The translations under genes were made by a program, and so were the position numbers. Positions 34,157 through 44,370 of a stretch of 64,000 bases of DNA are shown in pieces. The first letter of the stretch is position 1; every line of letters starts with the position of its first letter. The notes beneath the pieces are model-generated. The model saw only the letters and a list, made by a program, of their open reading frames with translations. It did no database searches and was not told the DNA's origin. Source of the stretch: Mesostigma viride (Eukaryota; Streptophyta; Mesostigmatophyceae; Mesostigmatales; Mesostigmataceae); assembly GCA_009746045.1 (NCBI GenBank), contig RPFO01000448.1, positions 5,001 to 69,000 on the forward strand. The letters are read 5' to 3'.

Positions 34157-36584
34157 GCCATCATTCTCACACTGAGTCCCCAACGTCTCCGACGTACATG
34201 ACTATATATCTAACTTGGATTAGACATGGCGCCGAAGAACTCGGATGCTAAGAACAACAATGTCCGCCCCACCCTTCAGCGGGGAGGGGCAGGAAACGGT
34301 CGGGGTCGGCCTCCCGCTAACCGGGAGCCCCCCATTACCACGAGACTGCCTTTCACGGCGTCTCAGAGGAGAATGTCTCCTCGCAGTTCCCCACCGCGGG
34401 AGCGTGACGAAAATGTCACCTACCGCATGGTGGTGGCGGACACCCCTCGCCGGCAGCGTGAAGCTGTCGCTGCCGAGGAGTCTGCCCCCCAGGGGAACAG
34501 GGGCACCGGGACTCGCAACGAGTCCGAGGTTGCCCCGCACCTCATGCCACCCGCCCCAGGGCGACAGGTGGAAGAGGATTCCTCCTCTATGGAGGAGGGG
34601 GAGGCTTCACCCTCTCCTAGGAGAGAGGTGACCTCCGGCCAGACGAGGTCATCGTCTGGCAACACCTCTGTCGGGAGGGCGCTGGCAGGCATGAGCCTCG
34701 GCGCGAACCCGACCCCTGCGTCCCAGGACGCAGGTGAGGTTTATGTTGACGGTTGGGGCCAGCTCCCCTTCACGATCCCGGTGCGTAATGCACCAAACTT
34801 TTTGCCTTTCGACGGCTGGCGACTCCGCCAGCAGAGTACCCTCCCTGGCGGCTTCGTCCTGACCAGGTTCGCGGTTCAGGCGGTGGCGGCCGAGCTCCCG
34901 GAGGACGTCCATCGACGTTTTTCGCATGTTCAGGTTGCGATTTTGATCCGGCTGTACTTCTTGGCCGTGAGACAAGGAGTAACTGCTCTCGATATGTATT
35001 CGGAGGCTCGCCAGGTGGCAGCGGCCACGGTGGTGGCCAAGCCACCTCGGCCGGCCGAGGAGATGCCAAGGATGCCACCTGTCGTGCCAGTCGGCTGGGG
35101 ACCTGCGACGGCATCCCCTGGTTCGGCAGCGACCTCGACTGCGTCGCAGCAGGTGGCCGCAACTGTGTCGCCCCCGGCGTCGGCGGCGACCTTGCCGGCC
35201 GCGGCATCCAAGACTGCAGCACCGGTGGGAGCCCCGTCTGCTCCAGTGGCGGCAGCGACAGCGACAGCGACAGCAGCAGCGACAGCGACAGCGGCAGCGA
35301 CAGCGGCAGATTAATACAAATATTAATTTATATATATTTTTTTTAATTTAAATTATTTAAAAATAAAAAAATAAAAAAATTAAAAAAAATTAAAAAAATA
35401 AAAAATAAAAAATAAAAAAACAATAATAATAATAAAAAAAATTAAAAATAAAAAAAATAAAAAAATAATAAAATTAAAAAAATAAAAATATATAACCCCC
35501 AGGCGGGCGGAGGGCAAGCGCCAGCCGCCTTCCCACGGCACACCCGCCGCTGCGTCGGAACCGTCGGCATCAGCCGACAACACCAACGCCATCACCACCC
35601 ACCCCCCCGCGAAGGCGGGTGCCTCGGCACCCCCATCGCAGTCCCAAGCCCCCGGCAGGGCCGGCAAGGGACTTGCCACGGCCCAGGCCGTGGCAAGGGA
35701 TCATCCATCTCCCCCAGGGGAGGAGGATGTGGCCATGGAGACAGCTGAGGCACGCATCCCTGGGGATGACGTCGTCTCACTCCGTGAGCCAACCCTTTGG
35801 CGCGCAGTCCAGCGCTGCGCCCAGGGTATCCAAGGGGTGGCCAGCGAGAGGCTGGACGACAGGTTGGCTGAACACACCAGCCTGTTGTGTGCGATCATCT
35901 ATCATTTGCTCGATCAACCCTCGATTGAGCCGATGACCAGGAGGATGTGCGAGGCACTCCTCCCCGCCCTGCAGACCTTGCTGTGAGGCAAGAAAATCAG
36001 GGTGAATCTGGCCACGATGGTGGAGATGGTGCAGACGTTGCACCGGGTGTGCCTGCAGCAAGCAAGTATGTATCTCCCTTCTTGGTTGCGTGTACAGACA
36101 GGTAGCCAGCAGGGGGGGGACGTGCAGCAGACAAGTTCATCTAGCAGTGAGGATAGTGATGTCTCTCTCACCCCTACCTTTGAGCAATGGGAGGCAGCTA
36201 GGGCACGCAAGAGGCAGGTACAGAGTCAGGGTGTGCAGGGGGGCATGGACATGTCATCTTCACCAGCACATGTTGTGCAGGCACCTAACCCCCCAGTGCA
36301 GCCAGCCACGCGTAGCAGGCCCTCACAGGTCTCCCCTAGCATCCCACCAACTGCCAATGCTGCTACATCCCCAGGCAGGTCCTCTTCTCCCTCTCCCTCT
36401 TCACCCTCTCAGGATTGGCCAGTCTATAACGAGCATAGGCCAATTGACAGGATTATGGTGAGGGGGCTGCCAGAGGGCCGGCCGGGTATACTAGGCAGCA
36501 GGGTTCATCTTTCTTACTTTCTACTAGGCCATCATTCTCACACTGAGTCCCCAACGTCTCCGACGTACATCTATATATCTAACT
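34157..36584 (+). repeat. 57 bp direct repeats flanking the 34-36 kb ORF
   Basis: The sequence gccatcattctcacactgag ... ctatatatctaact occurs at 34157-34215 and 36528-36584, differing by a 2 bp gap. The left copy precedes the ATG at 34226 and the right copy overlaps the ORF end. This may be a short terminal direct repeat of a retroelement. Confidence 0.75.
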
Positions 36585-36586
36585 AG
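34226..36586 (+). pseudogene. Unrecognised mobile-element-like ORF broken into three same-frame parts
   Basis: Part 1 (34226-35314) starts MAPKNSDAKNNN, is Ser/Pro/Arg-rich, has a folded-looking core (PFDGWRLRQQSTLPGGFVLT, HVQVAILIRLYFLAVRQGV) and ends in an Ala/Thr repeat. Part 2 is open from 35501 to a TGA at 35984-35986 (LWRAVQRCAQGIQGVASERL, IIYHLLDQ). Part 3 runs to 36586 (VQTLHRVCLQQA, Ser-rich). All three are frame 2, separated by an AT-rich tract and one TGA. A 57 bp direct repeat flanks the ORF. It may be a Gag/ORF1-like protein; no domain is identified. Confidence 0.45.
35254..35498. repeat. agcgac hexamers followed by an A/T-only low-complexity tract
   Basis: Hexamers agcgac (35254-35310) encode Ala/Thr. 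They are followed by ~185 bp made almost wholly of A and T (taaaaaaat motifs), which introduces stops. The ORF resumes in the same frame at 35501. The tract ends in ataacccccag, but no partner donor keeps the frame. Confidence 0.8.
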
Positions 36587-37375
36587 AACCACTTCCGAGC
36601 ACCTAAGTTAATTCGGCCGAATTAACTTGGGTGCTCGGAAGTGGTTCTTCCGGGCAAAATAGTGTTCCGGCCCGATTTGCCTCAGGCGGCAAAAGGTTCC
36701 GGCACTATTTAACCTAACTAAAACCTGGCCTCGTGGAGGGGGAGTCGAATAGACCCATGGAGACAACCGCCTGGGCTGCTGGCACGCAAATGATATTGCG
36801 CCGGAACTGTCTCTGGCAGGTTTCGAACCCCTGACCTCCAACCAAGGTGCACAGGTTTTAGTTAGGTTAAATAGTGCCGCAACCTTTTAATTTGCGGCCG
36901 CCTGAGGCAAATCGGGCCGGAACACTATTTTGCCCGGAAGAACCACTTCCGAGCACCCAAGTTAATTCGGCCGAATTAACTTGGGTGCTCGGAAGTGGTT
37001 CTTCCGGGCAAAAGTGTTCCGGCCCGATTTGCCTCAGGCGGATTTGCCTCAGGCGGCAAAAAGGTTCCGGCACTATTTTACCTAACTAAAACCTGGCCTC
37101 GTTGAGGGGGAGTCGAATAGACCTGGAGACAACCGCCTGGGCTGCTGGCACGCAAATGATATTGCGCCGGAACTGTCTCTGGCAGGTTTCGAACCCCTGA
37201 CCTCCAAGGTGCACAGGCTTTAGTTGGGTTAAATAGTGCCAGAACCTTTTGCCGCCTGAGGCAAATCGGGCCCGGGAACACTATTTTGCCTGGAAGAACC
37301 ACTTCCGAGCACCCAAGTTAATTCGGCCGGCGGCAAAAGGTTCCGGCACTATTTAACCTAACTTAAACCTGGCCT
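36587..37375. repeat. Foldback array, right-pointing orientation (three palindromes, two tRNA-like modules)
   Basis: Self-complementary units are centred on ttcggccgaa (36616, 36970) or truncated (37338). Each is built as gttaggttaaatagtgccgg ... cttccgagcacccaagttaa and its reverse complement. Between them a ~130 bp module contains ggtttcgaacc (36819-36829, 37185-37195), the reverse complement of a Pol III B-box-like GGTTCGAAACC. The best unit (36857-37090) is a nearly complete 230 bp palindrome. Confidence 0.8.
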
Positions 37376-37558
37376 CGTGGAGGGTGAGTCGAATAGACCT
37401 ACTATAGTGGAGACAACCGCCTGGGCTGCTGGCACGCAAATGATATTGCGCCATCCCTACCAGCCATTAAGAATGTACTCCAGCACGCAAAATGTACTTC
37501 GTACCGAAGTTTGTCTTTTTATGCTGAAAATTGTCATGCATGATGTTTGCAACCAAAA
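37376..37558. other. Junction between foldback array and satellite
   Basis: A partial tRNA-like module (ggcacgcaaatgatattgcg, 37431) runs into AT-rich DNA resembling the satellite that follows. No gene is seen. Confidence 0.4.
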
Positions 37559-38305
37559 TAGACCTCGTACAAAGTTTGGTATCGATCGGACGTCATCTTG
37601 GTGACATTTGCTAGCAATAAAGGTACATTTTTGTCATTTTTTGTTAAATTAAATAGTAATAAATAGGAAACAGTACTAAATCACGTCAAACCATCATGGA
37701 TATTTGCAAGCAACCTAATTACCACTAGAATAGACCATGCACAAAGTTTGGGGTCAATCTGAACTCAAAATAGTGACGTTTGCTAGCATAAATACTGCAT
37801 TTTTTGCCATTTTCAAGCATTTTGCTCAGTGTAAGCTACTAAACAATATCAAACTACGTCATAAAGCTATGAAATATTGGAAGCAACCTAAACACCACTA
37901 GATTAGACCATGGGCTAAGTTTGGGCTCAGTCTGACGTCAAAATAGTGACGTTTGCTAGCATAAATGGTGCATTTTTTGCCATTTTCAAGCATTTTGCTC
38001 AGTGTAAGCTACTAAACAATATCAAACTATGTCAGAAAGCTATGAAATGTTGGAAGCAACCTAACACCACTAGATTAGACCATGGGCCAAGTTTGGGCCC
38101 AGTTTGATCTCAAAATAGTGACGTTTGCTAGCATAAATGGTGCAATTTTTGCCTTTTTCAAGCATTTTGGTAAGTATGCCTCAAACTATGTCAGAAAACT
38201 GTGAATTGTTGTAAATAACCTGTTTGCCACTACATTAGACCATCCTCAACTTGTAAGGTCAGGCATAGGTAAAGGTAGTGACATTTGCTAGCACTATATA
38301 CAAGC
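37559..38305. repeat. ~172 bp AT-rich satellite, four to five monomers
   Basis: Monomers start with tagacc at 37559, 37731, 37904, 38076 and 38236 (spacings 172, 173, 172, 160). They share caaagtttgg, agtgacgtttgctagcata and ccattttcaagcattttg. Monomers 2 and 3 are closest; the outer ones are diverged. Confidence 0.85.
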
Positions 38306-38740
38306 ATATTATGCCTCTTTTCGCATATACACATCAAAAATAACAAGACATCATCATATCATGGCCTTAATACAAGGTGTGCAAATGCAAATCACACCAG
38401 ATCGGATGACCAATGATGGGTGGCTGCATGCCATCACATCTACCAGGCTGCAGGGTGAGAGGCCACATCGCTACAAGACAGGAATCCTCGCAATTGCACA
38501 ACACCGCTAGTACACTGTGCACATACCCCAAGAGGATTTGGCTACAAGCCATAAAAGTTTGGCCATGCTAACACATTCTTCATCCAAGCAAAATGCAGCC
38601 TCTCCAAACTCAACTCATTGATTTAAATTCAGCTAGGCCAGGCGTGCATGCTCTACTTGCCGACAACCATGAGTAAACTTGTCTACCACTTCATTCCATG
38701 CGCCGGTAGATGGCACCGTCTCATCTACCAGTCATCCCCG
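38306..38740. other. Non-coding spacer
   Basis: Only short ORFs without recognisable content are present. Nothing can be supported. Confidence 0.4.
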
Positions 38741-38890
38741 GCTCCCATTCCGCATCCTCCTCTCCCTCTCCCTCTCCCTCTTCCTCCTCCCCCTCCCCCT
38801 CCCATTCTCCCTCCCCCTCTCCCTCCTCCTCCCCCTCCTCCTCCCCCTCTTTCTCCCCCTCTTTCTCTCCCTCTTCCTCCTCCTCCCCGC
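38741..38890. repeat. CT-rich (tccccctc)n polypyrimidine tract
   Basis: About 150 bp of almost pure C/T on the plus strand (purines on the minus strand). It lies just downstream of the minus-strand gene end at 38941. Such mirror-like tracts can form triplex structure; that part is inference. Confidence 0.85.
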
Positions 38891-38940
38891 CTTCACTGTC
38901 ACTGTGCACAGCAGGGACGGCATCGTCTATGTGGGTGCCA

Positions 38941-40695
38941 TCACCTGCGTTCACGGTGCCAGCCTAGCTCCTGTGGAAAGAAGCGAGCGCGGCCAAATGC
39001 CTCGACTGGGTGTGGGCAGCCGCACACGAACTGCGTCACCTCCGCCAGGGCATGATAGTCCTCATACTGCCCATCAGCCCACATCGCCTTGATGAGCAGG
39101 TGACCTCCCCTTTCCTGAACCTTAGTGACCCAGCCATGGAAGCGCTCCCTCTTCCTCGCTATCCCCGGAAACAGGGCACACAGGCGCATCCCGATAAGCG
39201 CACGTGCTCCATGCTCGGCAAAGTAGGCATTGCAGTCATCCTTTGCTGCTGCCCTGGCGGCGGTGGCAGTCTTGTAATGCTCAAAGTCAATCTGCGGGTG
39301 CTCTTTCAACGCCGCCACCGTGGCAGCTGACAGTTTGCCGGTACTGATCAGCTCAGGCTGGTGCACCTCTGCCGTACCGCCCACTGTCCAGTGCTGCAGG
39401 TGTACATCAGAAATGGGGACCGTCATCCCTGCGCTGCCGCCACCTAATGTCACTCTAGAAAACTGGCCCGTCCACGACGGTGCGTAGTAAGGAGAGGCGA
39501 CAATGCTGTCACGCTCCGTGCGATCGCCTTCCAGATCAAGGACCTTCACCAGCATGTGTGGTGCCCACGGCATTCCCTGCCCGCAGGTGACGGCTGGCCG
39601 CTTAACAACGAGTAGGTCGCTGCGTCGTATGAGGCTTCCATTCACCTTGAAGGTGTGCCTGCCGGAAATCAGTGTGCGCAAAGCGGGCGTTGCCGTTGAT
39701 GTGCTCCCTCGCGCAGCGGGCGCACATGCGCGGTTGATCTGCGCTTGAATCTCGCGGGCAGGGCAAGCGACGTGTGAGATTACTTGTTTTATGGGCAGCC
39801 TCAGTGCTCGTGTTGCCCGCGCAACCGACTGGTCGCCTGCAGATCGCAGCGGTAAGGGTACCGCCTTGTTCGCTTGCAGTTCACGCTTCTCTTTGAGCTT
39901 TTGCTCCATGATGTCGAACAGATTCTCGTTGTTGGCACGCACATCCTCCACGGACTTTGGCACCTGCTCAATCCATCCGTCCAGCAACTGCTGCTTCTCA
40001 GCGGCGACGATGTCAGGAAAAAGGCTGTGAAGGCTAGCGCAGGTACATCTCCTGGCACCGCCCTCGTCCCATTCAAAAAGCGGCACTAGACCAGGACTTC
40101 CTTTGGGGCCTTGCCACGCTCTATGAGGAGGCACCCATAGACAGGATCTCCCTGCGGGGTGTACCCAATGGGCGTGACCCCGTCACAAGCCTCGCCATTA
40201 GGCCCTGTGGGCTGCCACTTGTTCACCGGTGCATTTACCAACGTCTCCGATGCGGCTAGGCGCCAGCGGACATACACGGTCATATCCGGGCCCCAAAACA
40301 CTTCGAGATCGAACACCTTCGAAGAGCGGTGCCTCTCCCTCTCGGCTTCGGTTGCTGGCTCATCATCCAAGTCGGCGGTGGCGCCCGCGCCCGCACCCGC
40401 GCCGGCGCCTGCGCCCCCACCCCCGCCCGCGCCCGCGCGCGCGCCTTGGGTGGCGCCCGCGCCCGCACCCGCGCCGGCGCCTGCGCCCCCGCCCCCGCCC
40501 CCCCGGGCCCGCGCCCGCGCCCGCGTCTTGGGTGGCGCCCGCGCCCGCACCCGCGCCTTCTCCCCCGCCCCCCCCCGCCCGCGCCCCGCCCGCGCCATGG
40601 GTGTGGCCCGCGGCTGGCTTCTTCGGAAATGCGTCCATCGATTTCACCCACCGGCCGTCAGCGGTGGATGCACCCTTTCGGCCACGTTGTGACAT
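38941..40695 (-). pseudogene. Unrecognised minus-strand protein gene with Ala-Gly linker, two frame slips
   Basis: The likely start is ATG at 40695 (MSQRGRKGASTADGRWVKSM). An Ala-Gly/Arg-rich linker is encoded by GC-rich gcgggcgcggg-type repeats (~40375-40600). The middle part (to ~40086) reads KVFDLEVFWGPDMTVYVRWR. The last 397-residue part (40134-38941) contains GWIEQVPKSVEDVRANNENL, RHTFKVNGSLIRRSDLLVVK and HGWVTKVQERGGHLLIKAMW. First and last parts share one frame; the middle is in another, so two compensating indels (one in the GC repeat, one near 40086-40134) would give one ~580-residue protein. No family recognised; it may belong to the mobile block. Confidence 0.5.
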
Positions 40696-41123
40696 CAAGC
40701 GCGGCGTCCCCAATAGAACAGTCATGCAATATGAATAATCATTAGTATCAACGATGCGTTCATGCAGGCGTGAACTGTGAAATACAACAAGCATGCAACA
40801 ACGACTCCAGCACACTTAGTAAATACTGCTCATAATATCTGTGGCACATGCAACATGGTTAAAACACACATGGATGACCTGTATGGCTGCACATGAACTG
40901 TCCACCTAGAGAAGACTAGAAATTCAGCATGATATCAAGAGCCATCCACACAAATATATGTCTTACCGCAGCTTAGGGCTTCTTCGGGTTGAGTTGGCGA
41001 ATCGAGCTTGTTGAGCCCTGCTCGAAGTAATGCTCAAATGCGATGCCCAGGCCCGCCAGCACATCATCAAATGTGATTAGTTTCACAGGTGGTCCGAAGA
41101 GTTCCAAACGTGGTTGCTAATTT
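40696..41123. other. Spacer between two minus-strand genes
   Basis: No ORF of note. It may hold the promoter of the 40695 gene and the 3' UTR of the 41630 gene. The sequence at 40974-41110 has partly coding-like composition (ttgagttggcgaatcgagct), possibly a lost exon. Confidence 0.3.
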
Positions 41124-41630
41124 TCAGGCAGTGCCTGAAGGCCGCCTCGAAAGTGAAACGCGAAAGTGAAAAGGGGTCACAAACCCTATGTTCATATCCT
41201 TGACTCCCCCGTCGAGAACGAACCGAAAACCAGCGCCATGAACGAACTTGTGACGAGTAGATGACGACATCGTGGTTATGGCGTCGTACCCCCCCTGGTG
41301 CAGCTGCTGCTTTATCGCCGCCTTCCTGTCCTCTTGCTTCCGCCCGGGCGAAAACCAGGCGCTTCGCAATGCCTGGAGATGTGATATTCTAATGGGCTTC
41401 ATGCACTCGTGGCCGCACTTACAGTCGAACGTCTCGTCGGTCACTAGGCTGCCGGCATGGGTGCTGCCGCTTAGCACTATGGCTGCGAACTTGCGCTTCC
41501 CATGGTGTCCCATCACCATGATAGCGAAAGCCAGGAAGCAGATAGCCACGATTATGTCCCAGCAAAGCCATAGCACACCTTCCGTTTCGACCGCCATGTC
41601 GGCCACTAGTCCGGATAGCTCAATGTGCAC
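41124..41630 (-). CDS. Hypothetical small membrane protein
   Basis: The product is 168 residues from ATG at 41630. Residues ~19-42 (VLWLCWDIIVAICFLAFAIM and following) form one hydrophobic helix. After it come HHGKRK, then FDCKCGHECMKP (three Cys, one His) and a polar C-terminus ending RRPSGTA. A C.CG.EC arrangement could bind metal, but no family is recognised. Its first ~25 codons lie in the left arm of a 297 bp inverted repeat, and an opposite-strand copy starts the same peptide at 42098. It could be a transposon-block gene or a decayed host gene. Confidence 0.4.
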   Translation of the reverse strand: MHIELSGLVADMAVETEGVLWLCWDIIVAICFLAFAIMVMGHHGKRKFAAIVLSGSTHAGSLVTDETFDCKCGHECMKPIRISHLQALRSAWFSPGRKQEDRKAAIKQQLHQGGYDAITTMSSSTRHKFVHGAGFRFVLDGGVKDMNIGFVTPFHFRVSLSRRPSGTA

Positions 41631-42171
41631 CTGACCTTGACACTAATCGCACAAACAGCCACAATTTTGCAAGCAAGAAGACATGGCTACCTCGGCATTT
41701 CATGAAATGTACTTCGTGAAATGCATTTCGTGAAATGTACTAAGGAACGTGATTGGCCGGCGTTCGCTCGCCAAATCTCGCAAAATGTACTAAGGCACGT
41801 GATTGGTCCCGCAAAATGTACTAAGGAACGTGATTGGCCGGCGAAGATTCTGTAGGGAATTTTAATTGCAGCAAACAGAATCTTCGCCGGCCAATCACGT
41901 TCCTTAGTACATTTTGCGGGACCAATCACGTGCCTTAGTACATTTTGCGAGATTTGGCGAGCGAACGCCGGCCAATCACGTTCCTTAGTACATTTCACGA
42001 AATGCATTTCACGAAGTACATTTCATGAAATGCCGAGGTAGCCATGTCTTCTTGCTTGCAAAATTGTGGCTGTTTGTGCGATTAGTGTCAAGGTCAGGTG
42101 CACATTGAGCTATCCGGACTAGTGGCCGACATGGCGGTCGAAACGGAAGGTGTGCTATGGCTTTGCTGGGA
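41557..42171. repeat. 297 bp perfect inverted repeat with 21 bp loop
   Basis: Arms 41557-41853 and 41875-42171 are reverse complements throughout as far as I can read; the loop is 41854-41874. Each arm carries the start of the 41630 gene (MHIELSGLVADMAVETEGV), then several tandem atttcgtgaaatgtacta motifs and three gtgattgg (CCAAT on the other strand) sites, two following aacgtg and one inside cacgtg. The divergent copy on the plus strand (42098) soon leaves the gene sequence at 42172. Confidence 0.9.
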
Positions 42172-42780
42172 TGATTATCATCGTAGTACATCATATGTAT
42201 TACAGTACATTTCACGAAGTACATTTCATGGAGGCAGAGGGAAAGTTCCTGTTCATGGTGAGTCGGGGTTAGCAATCACGGCAATGTCGATACATGTACT
42301 TGCAGTATATACAAATGCCATAATGTCCTTAGATGCAGCATGAATGTCTATTGTTCGGATTTCTTTTATCACGATGCTTAGGATGCCTTCCGACAGAAAT
42401 CTGCTGCGCTACAGGTCGGGAATACCTGAACTTGATATGCGTGGCCAGTGGCCATGGCAGCCGGGGTCGGTAAGAATTAACTTCGATAGCCATGAATAAT
42501 GCGGAAAGTGAACGTTGTCCACCCGCTGCACAGGGAAAATGGCTGCACAGGAACGGCCTGACGTGATACTGTCGCAAAGCAGTTCTCATAAGCCGACAAT
42601 TACACATTCGACTTATGATCGATAATCGGCGCAGGCCTTCGACATTCAAGCGCGCATCGAAACGTCGTGAGGATTTCGGACATTTAGATGAAGTTGGATT
42701 GTTTTCGGCCCTCGTATTTGCCATGATCTTGGCCATCCAATCTTTTTGCTTCGTGCACAGTTTGCGTTTGCAGTTAAGCG
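42172..42780. other. Non-coding spacer
   Basis: Two more acatttcacgaagtacattt motifs (42203-42230) echo the palindrome arms. The minus ORF across 42329-42856 starts inside a hexamer repeat and shows no domain. Nothing else is supported. Confidence 0.35.
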
Positions 42781-42789
42781 TAGGTACAT

Positions 42790-42880
42790 GACAAGCTTGC
42801 GTTTGCGTTTGCGTTTGCGTTTGCCTTTGCCTTTGCCTTTGCGTATACATTTGCATGTGCGCTTGCGTTGCCGTTTGCTT
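42790..42880. repeat. (gcgttt/gccttt)n hexamer repeat
   Basis: About 12 hexamers from gcttgcgtttgcg to gccgtttgc. It begins a 1.6 kb stretch in which several hexanucleotide arrays follow each other. Confidence 0.8.
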
Positions 42881-43365
42881 ATGCGTCCCAATGTATGTCT
42901 GGCTTTGGGCAATTCTATTTCCTTGTCGTTGGGATATGAGTGGGTGCTGGCGGTGGTGTTACTGTCGGCAGGTAGAGTGGCAGTGGCTTCAACTTCTGTT
43001 GCTTTTTCATTGCATTTGCATTTTCATTGGGTCTCTGTAGTTAACAACTGCTTTAAATATCTTTGTTAATAGCCGGCTTCAGCTGTAATTTCGATTGCAT
43101 GTTGCTTTTGAATTGCATTCGCACTGGGCACATGCAGTGGGCATTAGGCATTGGTAGTGCAATTACACATGCAGTCACACTTGCAATTGCAATGAAGTTG
43201 AAATTGAAGCTGCAGCTAAAATTTGCTACGTGCCTACTGGTACAGTCGCATGTGCAGTCAACTTTGTGCTTGTTTATTATTATTATTTCTTCTTCTTATA
43301 ATTTCTTCTTATTATTATTATAATTTCTTCTTGCTTTTCGTAATGTGTGGTGGTTAGAATGGTGA
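42881..43365. other. Spacer with TTC/TTA-rich tail
   Basis: The stretch 43275-43330 is a (tta/ttc)n-like tract. No gene is supported. Confidence 0.4.
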
Positions 43366-43507
43366 TGGCAGGGGCAGGAGCAGGGGCAGGGGCAGGGGCA
43401 GGGGCAGGGGCAGGGGCAGGGGCAGGGGCAGGGGCAGGGGCAGGGGCAGGGGCAGGGGCAGGGGCAGGGGCAGGGGCAGGGGTAGGGGCAGGGGCAGGGG
43501 CAGGGGC
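43366..43507. repeat. (ggggca)n array, about 23 copies
   Basis: Nearly perfect six-base units; ORFs here are simple Ala-Gly or Ala-Pro repeats and not genes. Runs of four G on one strand make G-quadruplex formation likely. Confidence 0.95.
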
Positions 43508-43775
43508 AATCATGAGTTGCTTTCGGCCTGGCATGTGCACCAGAACTGGCATATGTGCTCGCAATGCAGCTTGCTACTCTTGTTCCTTTTGTTTGCCTTT
43601 TCTTTTGTTTGGGAACTGTTCGTGCAGGGGGGTGGGATGAGGCCGCGAGTCTCTGGGCAGGGGCATTGACGTGGGTAGGTGTGTGTCTGGGCTAAGTCTG
43701 CAATTGTCGCTGCTGTGCTGTACTTCTGGCTGTGGCTTACGGTGCATTTGTGGCTTGGAGTAGGGGTGAGGCTAG

Positions 43776-44370
43776 GGTGGGCGCAGGCGCGGGCGTGGGC
43801 GTGGGCGTGGGCGTGAGCGTGGGCATGGGCGCGGGCGTGGGCGTGGGCGTGGGCGTGGGCGTGGGCGTGGGCGTGGGCGTGGGCGTGGGCGTGGGCGTGG
43901 CGTGGGCGTGGGCGTGGCGTGGGTGTGTGGCGCTACGTCTGCTATTGTGCAGCTGCGTGGCTGTGGCGTGGGGTGGCTTGGAGTGGGGTGGGCTAGGGTG
44001 GGCGTGGGCGTGGGCGTGGGCGTGGGCGTGGGCGTGGGCGTGGGCGTGGGCGTGGGCGTGGGCGTGGGCGTGGGCGTGGGCGTGGGCGTGGGCGTGGGCG
44101 TGGGCGTGGGCGTGGGCGTGGGCGTGGGCGTGGGCGTGGGCGTGGGCGTGGGCGTGGGCGTGGGCGTGGGCGTGGGCGTGGGCGTGGGCGTGGGCGTGGG
44201 CGTGGGTGGGCGGGGCGGGGCATGGGCATGGGCGGGCGGGGCGGGGCGGGGGCGGGGCGGGGGCGGGGCGGGGGCGGGGCGGGGCGGGGCGGGGGCGGGG
44301 CGGGGGCGGGGCGGGGCGGGGCGGGGCGGGGCGGGGCGGGGCGGGGGCGGGGGCGGGGGCGGGGCATGGG
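43776..44370. repeat. (gggcgt)n then (gggcgg)n arrays
   Basis: Two gggcgt arrays (~43790-43905 and 43999-44205, the second about 34 perfect copies) are separated by a short unique part. A gggcgg/ggggcgg array follows (44206-44365). The predicted 290-residue and antisense 264-residue ORFs are pure repeat translation. Confidence 0.95.

Larger units (their letters stand above)
33727..36719. mobile_element. TIR element with 76 bp near-perfect inverted ends
   Basis: The left end (33731-33806) is the reverse complement of 36645-36720 without a visible mismatch: ttaggttaaatagtgccgg ... cccggaagaac. Between them lies the 34226-36586 ORF. The same terminus occurs many times in this window, so the pairing of these particular ends as one element is likely but not proved. 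Confidence 0.55.

Noticed and set aside
35246-35502. AT-rich tract as a GT-AG intron using GT at 35246 and AG at 35501-35502
   Set aside because: The join would not preserve the frame that is open downstream of 35501.
42329-42856. 175-residue minus-strand ORF
   Set aside because: The start lies in a hexamer repeat and the remainder has no homologous-looking motif or coding bias.
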